A DNA stretch of 64,000 nucleotides from an uncultured Alistipes sp. GTDB taxonomy: Bacteria; Bacteroidota; Bacteroidia; Bacteroidales; Rikenellaceae. Under the pieces are notes generated by a model, which saw only the letters and a list, made by a program, of their open reading frames with translations, did no database searches and had not been told where the DNA came from. The stretch lies in NCBI GenBank assembly GCA_900544265.1, contig UQUQ01000003.1, forward strand, positions 69,834 to 133,833. The letters are read 5' to 3'. The first letter of the stretch is position 1, and each line of letters begins with the position of its first letter. The position numbers and the translations under genes were made by a program. This document shows, in pieces, positions 19,232-26,517 of this stretch.

Positions 19232-19344
19232 ATCCGTTGAGTTTTTGGTTGATAGTTCTGCATCACTAAATTAATACTTTTTTATGGAACTGCAAAATTT
19301 CTGCCTGAAAAAGTGTCATAAAAACGTAACAGTCCCGAAAAGGA

Positions 19345-19380
19345 ACGGACCGCACTCTCCCACAGGAGAATGCGGTCCGT
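19345..19380 (-). terminator. rho-independent terminator of the FKBP lipoprotein operon
   Basis: Stem ACGGACCGCA / TGCGGTCCGT with a 16-base loop holding a partial CTCTCC/GGAGAA pairing; TTCCTTTTC follows on the minus strand. Confidence 0.75.
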
Positions 19381-19401
19381 CGGATCGTCTTGCCGGATGG
19401 A

Positions 19402-20931
19402 TCAGTCGTCCTGCGGCTCGATATAGAATTCGTAGAGCACCGGCGTATAGGGCGGCACCTCGGTCGTGATCGTCGTCGTGGTCGTCGTGGTCGTCGAGCT
19501 CGAATCGCCGTAGTAATAGTTGTTGTAGTAGTAACTGTTGTAGTAGTTGTAGTAGTAGTTGTTGTAATAGCTGTTGTAGTAGCTGTTGCCGTAGTAGTTG
19601 TTGTAGTAGTTGTAGTAGTTCAGGTAGTCATAGTAGTAGTTGCTCGACGACGAACTCGACGACGAAGAGCTCGTCGTTCCGCTCACGCCCGTGGCGCCGT
19701 AACCGTAGGTCGACGTGGTGATGACGGCGGCCCACTGGCCGTAGCGCAGGTTCGGAATCGAGTAGTACCAGGCGCCGGGCCGCTGGTTGTCGTTGGGCGT
19801 ATAGTCCTCGACCGTACCCGTCTTGGCGACATCGCCGTAGATGATCTCCTTCACCTCGTCGATGTTCGTGTCGACGATGAAGCCGTCGAGCAGCCGCTCA
19901 ACATACCACACCTTGGCCGTTCCGTCGAGCTTCACCGAGTCGGTCAGCGACTCGACACCGCCGTAGGGCGACTCCTCGTCGGGATGGAAGCGCTCGACCA
20001 ACGCCTTGCGGACCTTCTCCTGCGTGGCCTCGAAGGCGTTGTAGGGCTCATAGGGCGAGCTGTACGGATTCGGATAGGTGATGCGGTCCGTGGCCGGGTT
20101 GTAGCGCAGATTGACATAGACCTGCGGAATGGTGTCGTTGACGCTCACCCAGCGCTCGGCGACGTGGTAGGGATGAAGCTCGTCGTCGGGATCCGCAGGC
20201 ATCGGCACCGACTCCGCATCCTCCTCATCGTTGCTGTAGATGCGCAGCCCGCCGTTGGCGGCCAGCTTGCAGAAGTCGTCGACCTGCGTGCCCTCGGCCT
20301 CGAGCGGGTTCTTGATCGTCTCGCGGATCTCCATCGTGATGATGAAGGGCTTGCCCGAGGAGAGCGTGTAGTCGGTCTGCCCCTCATAGCCGCCCGTACC
20401 CGAAACACCGCCCACGACGCGCGAAGGCAGGTAAAGGGTGACCTTCGACCCGGGGCGGAGCTGCAGCTCCGCATCGAGCCCGCGGGCCGCGGCATAGGCC
20501 GGATCGAGGTGCAGCGTGTTGCGCATGGCCAGGTGCGAGCCCTCGATCATGCTCGTGTTGAACTCGCCGCAATAGCGGTAGTAGGGAACGTAGTGCGTAT
20601 ATTTGGTATACGACCCGGCCAGCTTGGCATCCGTCGCGCGGCGCGTGAGGATGATGTTGCCCGCCAGATCGCGGCCCGAGAAGTCGAACTTCACCCAACA
20701 GATCGTATCGTTGATCGGTTTGGCCTCCATGTCACCGGCATCGAGCACATCGACGTAGTAGCCGCCGTCCTCCTGGAGGTTGTTCACCAGCTCGGGGTGA
20801 TACTTCCCCATCCAGGCCCCGAGCGCCAGGGTCTCGAACTTGTCGTAGGATTCGCTCGCCTCCTTGGCACAGGAGGCGGCCAGCAGCATCACAAGGGCCG
20901 GAAGGCACAGCATGCGTGTACAGAACTTCAT
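19402..20931 (-). CDS. lipoprotein with two FKBP-like domains; Tyr/Asn-rich insertion in the second
   Basis: 509 residues with lipobox LLAASC. Region about 65-225 reads like an FKBP fold: ELQLRPGSKVTLYLPSRVVGG, then GKPFIITMEIRETI. Region about 350-509 repeats the pattern: LLDGFIVDTN, LRYGQWAAVITTSTYGYGATG, then VPPYTPVLYEFYIE, closely parallel to FKBP12 YAYGATGHPG...IPPHATLVFDVEL. Between YGYGATGVSG and VPPYTP sits an insertion of about 70 residues: poly-Ser, a 47-residue block with 25 Tyr and many Asn, then poly-Thr. Probably a surface or periplasmic PPIase or chaperone (inference). It follows the other FKBP-like gene by 52 bases. Confidence 0.7.
   Translation of the reverse strand: MKFCTRMLCLPALVMLLAASCAKEASESYDKFETLALGAWMGKYHPELVNNLQEDGGYYVDVLDAGDMEAKPINDTICWVKFDFSGRDLAGNIILTRRATDAKLAGSYTKYTHYVPYYRYCGEFNTSMIEGSHLAMRNTLHLDPAYAAARGLDAELQLRPGSKVTLYLPSRVVGGVSGTGGYEGQTDYTLSSGKPFIITMEIRETIKNPLEAEGTQVDDFCKLAANGGLRIYSNDEEDAESVPMPADPDDELHPYHVAERWVSVNDTIPQVYVNLRYNPATDRITYPNPYSSPYEPYNAFEATQEKVRKALVERFHPDEESPYGGVESLTDSVKLDGTAKVWYVERLLDGFIVDTNIDEVKEIIYGDVAKTGTVEDYTPNDNQRPGAWYYSIPNLRYGQWAAVITTSTYGYGATGVSGTTSSSSSSSSSSNYYYDYLNYYNYYNNYYGNSYYNSYYNNYYYNYYNSYYYNNYYYGDSSSTTTTTTTTITTEVPPYTPVLYEFYIEPQDD
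19459..19678 (-). repeat. trinucleotide-rich region encoding the Ser/Tyr/Asn/Thr insertion
   Basis: GTAGTAGTTGTTGTAG-like triplets on the plus strand correspond to TAC/AAC codons. The flanks are TCG/AGC (Ser) and ACG/ACC (Thr) runs. The frame is kept throughout. Confidence 0.85.
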
Positions 20932-20983
20932 ATTTTCGTCTTTTCCTTTTTCAATTTATCCATTCGTCCGCCATCCTTCGGGC

Positions 20984-21589
20984 TCACTCCACGCTCTCCA
21001 CCGTAAAGGTGATGCAAATGGGGCTTTCGCGGGGGATGAAGCTGAAATTCGTGTCACCGAAGGCCATGTTGTAGGTCATGTAGGCCTCCACGCGGTCGCC
21101 CTGCCGACAACCCACTAACGCAAGACGGAGCCCGTTTAGTATGTCGGCGCTGCGCAGGTTGAGACGCAGCGGCTCGAATGACCAGTGCTCCACGTTGAGC
21201 CCCGCGGCGACGTAGGCGGACGCCAGTTCGGGATCGTTCGTGTACTCGGGAAGCCGCGTGTCGGGGATCGTCGCGTAGGTGAAGATGTAGAGGCGGAAGG
21301 TGATCGACACGGTCGACGAGCGCGTGACCTCCGCGCGGTTGACCCGCTCCGGATCGTAGACATCGCGGATGTAACGGTAGACCGTATTGCCCAGCGTCGT
21401 ATAGTACAACGCATCGGAGCCGGGCTCGACCTCCTCCTCGGGGATGAGCGGCGGCTGGTGCGAGCCCTCCAGGAAGCTGACAATCTTGTCGCGCTGCGTG
21501 GGCAGCACGTCCTCCTCGTTCGAGCAGCCGCAAAGCAGCGCTGCGCAGAGCCCGAATGCAGGCAACAATATCCGGAATATCTTTTTCAT
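20984..21589 (-). CDS. FKBP-like lipoprotein
   Basis: 201 residues starting MKKIFRILLPAFGLCAALLCGC, a lipoprotein signal. The C-terminus LRLALVGCRQGDRVEAYMTYNMAFGDTNF...IPRESPICITFTVE follows the FKBP end pattern (G-x-K/R-V-x-x-x-x-P-x-x-L-A-Y/F-G ... I-P-x-x-S-P-I-x-F-x-V-E). Aromatic active-site residues are not all evident, so it may be catalytically weak or inactive. An upstream in-frame start at 21637 is rejected because the promoter box lies between the two. It heads an operon with the two-domain FKBP gene. Confidence 0.65.
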   Translation of the reverse strand: MKKIFRILLPAFGLCAALLCGCSNEEDVLPTQRDKIVSFLEGSHQPPLIPEEEVEPGSDALYYTTLGNTVYRYIRDVYDPERVNRAEVTRSSTVSITFRLYIFTYATIPDTRLPEYTNDPELASAYVAAGLNVEHWSFEPLRLNLRSADILNGLRLALVGCRQGDRVEAYMTYNMAFGDTNFSFIPRESPICITFTVESVE

Positions 21590-21604
21590 CGGTACGAAAT
21601 CGTG

Positions 21605-21612
21605 CAAATTTA
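21605..21612 (-). promoter_or_regulatory. -7 promoter box for the FKBP lipoprotein operon
   Basis: TAAATTTG on the minus strand, 15 bases before the chosen ATG. Confidence 0.6.
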
Positions 21613-21707
21613 CAAAAACAATCCGATTCCACCGCATGCAACGCGAAAAAACGCCACGGAATTGTCCGTCATGCGCAAAAAAAGAGGGAAAAACGAGGTG
21701 AGGCAGG

Positions 21708-21857
21708 CTATCCCCGGGGACGGAAATGGTCCTTGCGAGGGTCCTTGAGCCGTTGCAGCCGCTTCTGTTTCAGCACAAAAAAGGCGATGGTCAGGGCCAG
21801 GGCCCCGACGAAAAAGCCGAACAGGATGACAATGAATCCGAAAGGTATATCCTCCAT
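21708..21857 (-). CDS. 49-residue single-pass membrane protein
   Basis: A short frame reading MEDIPFGFIVILFGFFVG, then ALALTIAFFVLKQKRLQRLKD, and ending RPRG. It has one hydrophobic helix (about 6-29) flanked by an acidic N-terminus and a strongly basic C-terminal tail, as expected for an N-out, C-in protein. An alternative start two codons upstream (21863) gives MIMED. It lies 98 bases after ruvA, in the same direction. I recognise no family. Composition and the charge pattern support a real gene. Confidence 0.6.
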   Translation of the reverse strand: MEDIPFGFIVILFGFFVGALALTIAFFVLKQKRLQRLKDPRKDHFRPRG

Positions 21858-21955
21858 AATCATTCACATTCACCGCAACCGGTGTGGCCGCGAAGATACG
21901 GCAAATATTCGACCCGGCCAAACGCAGCGGCGTCCATCCGGACAAAAAGGACGTT

Positions 21956-22546
21956 TCATAATCTTTTCAGAGCCATTCGGACAATTTCCTCGACCGAGGC
22001 TCCCGGCGCCTCGCGCAGCACCGTACGCAGCACCTTCTCCGCGGCCGTGCGGGCGAAGCCCAGCATCACGAGCGCCGCGAGGGCCTCGTCGGCCGTCTCG
22101 GCAGAGGGAGCCGCCGGCATGCCCGCAATGTCGGTCTGCACGGCCAGCGTCGTGAGCTTGCCGCTCAACTCGACGATGATCTTCTGCGCGGTCTTCAGGC
22201 CGAGTCCCTTGACATTCTTCAGCAGCACGGCATTGCCCGTCGAGATGATTCCCTGCAGTTCGTGCGGCGAGTAGGTCGAGAGGATCATGCGGGCCGTGTT
22301 GCCGCCCACGCCCGAGACGCTCAACAGCAGGCGGAAGAGCTCCCGCTCGATCTTCGTGGCGAATCCGTAGAGCAGCTGGGCGTCCTCGCGCACGACGAAG
22401 TGCACGTAGAGCTTCGCCTCGGCGGCGTGCTCGATGGCCGAGAAGGTCTCGAGCGAGATGTTCAGACAGTACCCCACCCCACCGGCATCGATGACGGCAT
22501 AGGTCGGGGCCACTTCGGCCACGCGGCCGGAAATATATTCGTACAT
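21956..22546 (-). CDS. ruvA: Holliday junction branch migration protein RuvA
   Basis: 196 residues starting MYEYISGRVAEVAPTYAVIDAGGVGYCL, the RuvA OB-fold domain. Two helix-hairpin-helix motifs follow (LLSVSGVGGNTARMIL and LKNVKGLGLKTAQKIIVEL). The C-terminal domain III, EALAALVMLGFARTAAEKVL, binds RuvB. RuvA tetramers clamp Holliday junctions and load RuvB. An extension to 22660 adds a segment with no RuvA similarity and is rejected. Confidence 0.96.
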   Translation of the reverse strand: MYEYISGRVAEVAPTYAVIDAGGVGYCLNISLETFSAIEHAAEAKLYVHFVVREDAQLLYGFATKIERELFRLLLSVSGVGGNTARMILSTYSPHELQGIISTGNAVLLKNVKGLGLKTAQKIIVELSGKLTTLAVQTDIAGMPAAPSAETADEALAALVMLGFARTAAEKVLRTVLREAPGASVEEIVRMALKRL

Positions 22547-22661
22547 GGCGGTCAATCCGTTAAAAGAGGTGTGCGCACACGCCGCGGCGGCTCTTCCGGA
22601 GCGTACTCCGGGCAGGCCGGGCAGGCGGCTGCGCAGCCCGATAATTTTGCATCGAACCAAG

Positions 22662-22669
22662 CAAAAATA
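22662..22669 (-). promoter_or_regulatory. -7 promoter box for ruvA
   Basis: TATTTTTG on the minus strand; 12 bases from the divergent box at 22682-22689. Predicted ruvA leader of about 110 bases. Confidence 0.55.
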
Positions 22670-22681
22670 AAGATTTTTTTT

Positions 22682-22689
22682 TACCTTTG
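22682..22689 (+). promoter_or_regulatory. -7 promoter box for the OmpH-like gene
   Basis: TACCTTTG, 42 bases before the ATG. Confidence 0.65.
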
Positions 22690-22731
22690 TGACTCCGAAA
22701 CGGATTATTTAACTAATAACGCATATCCGAC

Positions 22732-23328
22732 ATGAAAAAAACGCTTTTTATGGCCCTCGCCGCAGCCGTGGCGCTGACGGCCTGCGAATCGAAGCCGGCC
22801 GAGCAGCCCGTCGAGGTCATCGCCGAGGAGAAGGCGCAGGAGGCCATCACGAATGACATCGCCTACATTCAGGTCGAGGCCGTGCTGGCCCAGAGCGACC
22901 TCTACAAGAACGAAGGCGCCGCCCTGCAGGAGAAGACGCAGAAGGCACAGAAGAGCTGGGCCCAGAAGGAGAAGAACCTCCAGGCCGAGGCTGCCGCCCT
23001 GCAGGAGAAGTACCAGAAGGGACTCATCACGACGATCGACGCCCAAAACCAGCAGCAGAGCATCGAGAAGCGCATAGCCGCCTACCAGAGCTCGGCCCAG
23101 AAGGAGGCCCAGGCGCTCGATGAGGAGAACTTCGTCTTCACGAACCGCGCACAGGACCTGCTGCACCGCGCCGTGCAGGCCATCAACGGCCAGACCGAAA
23201 AGCGCTACCGGCTCATCATCAACGCCTCGGCGCTGATCGACGCCGACTCGACGCTCGACATCACGCCGCTCGTGCTGGAGAAGGTCAACGAGCTCTACGC
23301 CGCCGACAAGAAGGCCGAGAAGAAATAG
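22732..23328 (+). CDS. OmpH/Skp-like lipoprotein
   Basis: 198 residues with lipobox VALTAC (Cys 19). DIAYIQVEAVLAQSDLYKN matches the start of OmpH/Skp proteins (usually IAYVNSDSVLxxY). A long, highly charged coiled coil (about 62-125) resembles the Skp tentacles. Skp-type proteins hold unfolded outer-membrane proteins in the periplasm; this one would be membrane-tethered. It is monocistronic. Confidence 0.8.
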   Translation: MKKTLFMALAAAVALTACESKPAEQPVEVIAEEKAQEAITNDIAYIQVEAVLAQSDLYKNEGAALQEKTQKAQKSWAQKEKNLQAEAAALQEKYQKGLITTIDAQNQQQSIEKRIAAYQSSAQKEAQALDEENFVFTNRAQDLLHRAVQAINGQTEKRYRLIINASALIDADSTLDITPLVLEKVNELYAADKKAEKK

Positions 23329-23399
23329 TCTCCGCCGGGGGCCGAACCGAGGGGGCGGGACGAAATCCGCGGGAAGGTTGCAGGGAAAAGGCCCTGGAG

Positions 23400-23496
23400 G
23401 CCGTGGAGAAACGCTCCGGAGGCCATGACATGAAGGAAAGCCGCGGAGACCGGAAGGGAAGGCCCGGAAAGGCCGTGGAGAAACGATCCGGAGGCC
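23400..23496. repeat. pair of 24-bp direct repeats in the OmpH-cdaA gap
   Basis: CCGTGGAGAAACGCTCCGGA and its near-identical copy (CTCC to ATCC) about 73 bases apart, in a purine-rich stretch with other GGAGGCC words. No gene is visible in 23329-23680. Confidence 0.65.
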
Positions 23497-23682
23497 GTGA
23501 AGAAGGGACAGAAAGAGAGGCCACGAAGGAGCCCGAGTAGCCCCTGAAAATGCCCGTTGCCCCGAAAGAAAAGCGACAAACAGCCTCCGACCCCGACACG
23601 GCGCCAATCCCGCCGCTGCCCCGGAAAGGACGACACGAGAAAATACCGGTTCCGCATCCCCGCGGAATCGGTATTTTTTTTA

Positions 23683-23690
23683 TACATTTG
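23683..23690 (+). promoter_or_regulatory. -7 promoter box for cdaA
   Basis: TACATTTG, 28 bases before the ATG. Confidence 0.65.
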
Positions 23691-23718
23691 CACGTAGAAT
23701 TTTTTTGCTGGACAAGAC

Positions 23719-24519
23719 ATGGGTTTCGTACCGTTCACCTTCATCGACTTCATCGACATCCTCCTCGTGGCTGCGATCATGTACTGGATCTACCGCATGA
23801 CCAAAGGCACGAACGCACCCTATATCCTCTCGGGAATCATCGCCATCTACCTGCTGTGGGTCGTCGTGCGCGCCCTCAACATGGAATTGCTCTCGACCAT
23901 CCTCGGACAACTGATCTCGGTGGGAACCATCGCGCTGATCATCGTCTTTCAGCCCGAGCTGCGCCGCTTTCTCCAGATGATCGGCATGCGGCAAAAGCAT
24001 TTCAACTTCATCTCGCGCATCTTCTCCACAGGCGACGACAAGGTGCAGACCAACATCGTGCCGATCGTCACGGCCTGCCGCGAGATGGCCGAGACGAAGA
24101 CCGGGGCGCTGATCGTCATCGGCCAGGAGAGCGACCTGAGGCTGATCGCCGAGGGCGGCATTGCGCTCGATGCCAAAATCTCGACGGCGCTGCTCAAGAA
24201 CATCTTTTTCAAGAATGCCCCGCTGCACGACGGCGCCGTGCTCATCGAGGGCGACCGGGTCGTGGCGGCGAAGTGCATCCTGCCCGTAACGCAGAGCGAC
24301 GTGCCCAAGTCGTTCGGCACGCGCCACCGCGCCGCCATCGGCATGAGCGAGATTTCGGATGCCATCATCATCGTCGTCTCCGAGGAGACGGGCCACATCG
24401 CCATCGCCCAGGGCGGAAGCATCCGGCAGAACATCGATCCCCAGCGGCTGCAGCAGACCCTGCAACGCTATCTGACGATCAACTCCCGCAAGCGGACGGA
24501 CAAGGAGGTGGCCGAATAA
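23719..24519 (+). CDS. cdaA: diadenylate cyclase CdaA
   Basis: 266 residues: three N-terminal transmembrane helices (about 8-80), then the DAC domain. The catalytic DGA is at 171-173 (APLHDGAVLI) and the RHR at 202-204 (FGTRHRAAIG). The enzyme makes cyclic di-AMP from two ATP. It is alone behind its own promoter. A possible regulator (YbbR-like, 9330-9740) sits in another operon, and folP, which neighbours cdaA in many Bacteroidetes, is there too. Confidence 0.95.
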   Translation: MGFVPFTFIDFIDILLVAAIMYWIYRMTKGTNAPYILSGIIAIYLLWVVVRALNMELLSTILGQLISVGTIALIIVFQPELRRFLQMIGMRQKHFNFISRIFSTGDDKVQTNIVPIVTACREMAETKTGALIVIGQESDLRLIAEGGIALDAKISTALLKNIFFKNAPLHDGAVLIEGDRVVAAKCILPVTQSDVPKSFGTRHRAAIGMSEISDAIIIVVSEETGHIAIAQGGSIRQNIDPQRLQQTLQRYLTINSRKRTDKEVAE

Positions 24520-24577
24520 TCTCCGGCCGGGGAGCGTGCAGGATGCGGGCGATTCACCCCCGACAGGCAACGCAGCG

Positions 24578-24609
24578 AGGGGCGGAAAAGGTAGCGCTTT
24601 TCCGCCCCT
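24578..24609 (+). terminator. hairpin after cdaA
   Basis: Perfect 13-bp stem AGGGGCGGAAAAG / CTTTTCCGCCCCT with a 6-base loop, 58 bases after cdaA. It has only a very short T-run, so terminator function is likely but not certain. Confidence 0.6.
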
Positions 24610-24692
24610 TACCGCATCCGTCCGAACCGGGAAAGGGATCGGTCTCCGATCGGCGGAGCCCCGGAGTCGGTGCGGGGTATCGGAGCAAAGAT

Positions 24693-24740
24693 TAACGCAG
24701 AGGTTTGCGCCGCGAAATCGGCGCAGAGGTTTGCTGTGGT
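24693..24740. repeat. direct and inverted repeats in the cdaA-secG gap
   Basis: CGCAGAGGTTTGC occurs twice. Between the copies TGCGCC and GGCGCA form an inverted repeat. No gene visible. Confidence 0.45.
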
Positions 24741-24800
24741 GGATTGCGCCGGTGGAATTACGTGGCAGGGCTGAAAATAGGAACGGCCAGGAACAGGTAC

Positions 24801-24828
24801 AAAAAAAGACCGCGAAAAAATCGCGGTC
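24801..24828 (-). terminator. probable terminator of the secG operon
   Basis: Stem GACCGCGA / TCGCGGTC with a 5-base loop and TTTTTTTG after it on the minus strand. It is about 280 bases beyond the secG stop; the stretch 24829-25106 shows no gene, so the operon would have a long 3' UTR. Confidence 0.65.
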
Positions 24829-25106
24829 ATACGGTGGAGTTGAATTTTCGCGCGGGGGTTTCGGCTGCCACCCATATCGGCAGGACAAAACGGTCGTCGT
24901 TCTTTCACCGATTGCAGGGCCCGGAATTTCGCTTATCGCGTCGTCGGATTCGCGGAACGGTCTGTACGGCAAACTCCAGACTCTTCTTTCGTCCTCGGGT
25001 CTATTCAGGCCTCCCGGCTCCGGCTCCTTGTTTCGGTTCCAAGCGGCTGCCCCGGTTTCGTCTCCGGGTTCCGACCTCTTGATTCGTTCGCCCCCCGGCC
25101 CCGGGA

Positions 25107-25481
25107 TTATTCGGCAGGCTGCTCCTGCGCGGGCTCGGCGGCATCGGCTGCCGGGATCTCGGCCTGCGGCATGGCGGCGGGCGCCTCGGACTCGATCACG
25201 CGCTCCTGCAGCGCCTCGGCGTCCTTCATGATCTCCGTGTTGCTCGTAGCCACCAGGCTCTTGTCCATGGCAAGCGTGGCAATCAGACTCAGGACAAAGA
25301 TGGCGATGGCCATGGCCCACGTGAACTTCTCCAGCATGTTGGTCGTCTCACGCACGCCCATCACCTGATTCGATGCACCGAAGTTGGCGGCCATGCCGCT
25401 CTTGGGGTTCTGCACCAATACGGCAAGAATGACCAGCACACTGGCCACGAGTATCAGCGCAATGCAAATCGTGTATAACAT
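25107..25481 (-). CDS. secG: preprotein translocase subunit SecG
   Basis: 124 residues. Two transmembrane segments (about 3-22 and 52-72) flank the SecG-typical VLVQNPKSGMAANFGASNQVMGVRETTN. A long acidic Ala/Glu/Pro tail (about 85-124) follows, as in other Bacteroidetes SecG. It is the small subunit of the SecYEG channel. Last gene of the HU-CCDC81/sigma-54/lptE operon, 15 bases after the TPR-like gene. Confidence 0.95.
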   Translation of the reverse strand: MLYTICIALILVASVLVILAVLVQNPKSGMAANFGASNQVMGVRETTNMLEKFTWAMAIAIFVLSLIATLAMDKSLVATSNTEIMKDAEALQERVIESEAPAAMPQAEIPAADAAEPAQEQPAE

Positions 25482-25496
25482 ATCGTTGAATTTTGA

Positions 25497-25985
25497 TTAT
25501 TGTTTTTTTTCTATTTTGTCAATAAGTTCGGCAAAGTAAACACTTTTTTCGGGATTTAGCAAACTTAATTTGCGATAAATCGCTATGGCTTTGTCGCGAA
25601 GCCCCTGGGCGAGATAAATCCCGGCCAGCTCCTCGCTCACCACCTCGTCCTCGTCGTCGAGCTGCGCCTCGGTGAGCACCTCGCTCTCGGGTTCGCCCTC
25701 GCCCGCCACGATGCGCAGGTCCTCCTCGCGCAGAAAGCGGTCGATCACGTCGTCGGACGAGAGGGAGACCAGCGCGCGGAGGTCCACCGGCGCGGCCTTC
25801 AGCGAGCTTTCGGCCCGCCACGGCGCCAGCAGCTCCAGCCGCGCGTCCGCCCCGCCGCCGGCTGCCGCGTGCAGCGTGCGCACGGGGGCGAACCACGGCC
25901 AGCGGGCCACGAGCGTTGCAAGCTCCGCGGCATCGGGCGCGGGCTCCGCGGCCGGATGTGTCAAGAGTTCCCTGATCCGTGTCAT
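25497..25985 (-). CDS. conserved Bacteroidales protein with C-terminal TPR-like motif
   Basis: 162 residues. The N-terminal part (LATLVARWPWFAPVRTLHAAA) is of a type seen in Bacteroidales proteins next to lptE and secG. The C-terminal EELAGIYLAQGLRDKAIAIYRKLSLLNPEK is one good tetratricopeptide unit. No signal peptide, so cytoplasmic. Function unknown; the neighbours suggest a link to envelope assembly (inference). Confidence 0.75.
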   Translation of the reverse strand: MTRIRELLTHPAAEPAPDAAELATLVARWPWFAPVRTLHAAAGGGADARLELLAPWRAESSLKAAPVDLRALVSLSSDDVIDRFLREEDLRIVAGEGEPESEVLTEAQLDDEDEVVSEELAGIYLAQGLRDKAIAIYRKLSLLNPEKSVYFAELIDKIEKKQ

Positions 25986-25995
25986 GGCAGGCGGT

Positions 25996-26514
25996 TTACC
26001 AGTTCGAGGCCGAGGCCTGGAAGATGTCGGTTACAAGCTGGTCGACGATCTCGGGAATGAGCGTACCTTCGGCCTCGGTCAGCAGGATGTTGGTGTCGTA
26101 GTCCGCAAAGGCGGAGAAGGTCCTGTTCCAGGAGGCCTTCTCGTCGAGGGCGTTCGTGAAGCGCACCTTCACGGTGATGGTCAGGCGGTTGAGCACGGCC
26201 TGCTCGCTGCTCGACACGGAAGCCGTGGTCGAGACGTAGTTGACGATCTCGCCCTCGAAGGCGAAGTCGCCGCCCTCGTCCACCTGGGTCAGGCGCGTGC
26301 GGCGCGAAAAGATGTCGACGAGCGACTCGGTGAGCGTCGACGAGAGGATCGGCGAGACCATCGGGGCGTTGTTCGGGAAGTAGGCCACCGAGAAGGTCTT
26401 GGCATCGGGCGGAATCGACGCGCCCGAGAGCGAATAGTTGATGGCGACGCCGCAGCCCGTCAGCACGGCGGCACACAGGGCCACGACGGCCAGTTTCAGT
26501 TTCATGCGTTTCAT
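25996..26514 (-). CDS. lptE: LptE family LPS-assembly lipoprotein
   Basis: 172 residues with lipobox VLTGC (Cys about 21), then GVAINYSLSGASIPPDAKTFSVAYFPN, which is the usual opening of Bacteroidetes LptE proteins. LTESLVDIFSRRTRLTQVDEGGDFAFEGEI also fits. LptE plugs the LptD barrel and helps insert lipopolysaccharide into the outer leaflet. It starts 3 bases after the sigma-54 regulator gene. Confidence 0.88.
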   Translation of the reverse strand: MKRMKLKLAVVALCAAVLTGCGVAINYSLSGASIPPDAKTFSVAYFPNNAPMVSPILSSTLTESLVDIFSRRTRLTQVDEGGDFAFEGEIVNYVSTTASVSSSEQAVLNRLTITVKVRFTNALDEKASWNRTFSAFADYDTNILLTEAEGTLIPEIVDQLVTDIFQASASNW

Positions 26515-26517
26515 GTA

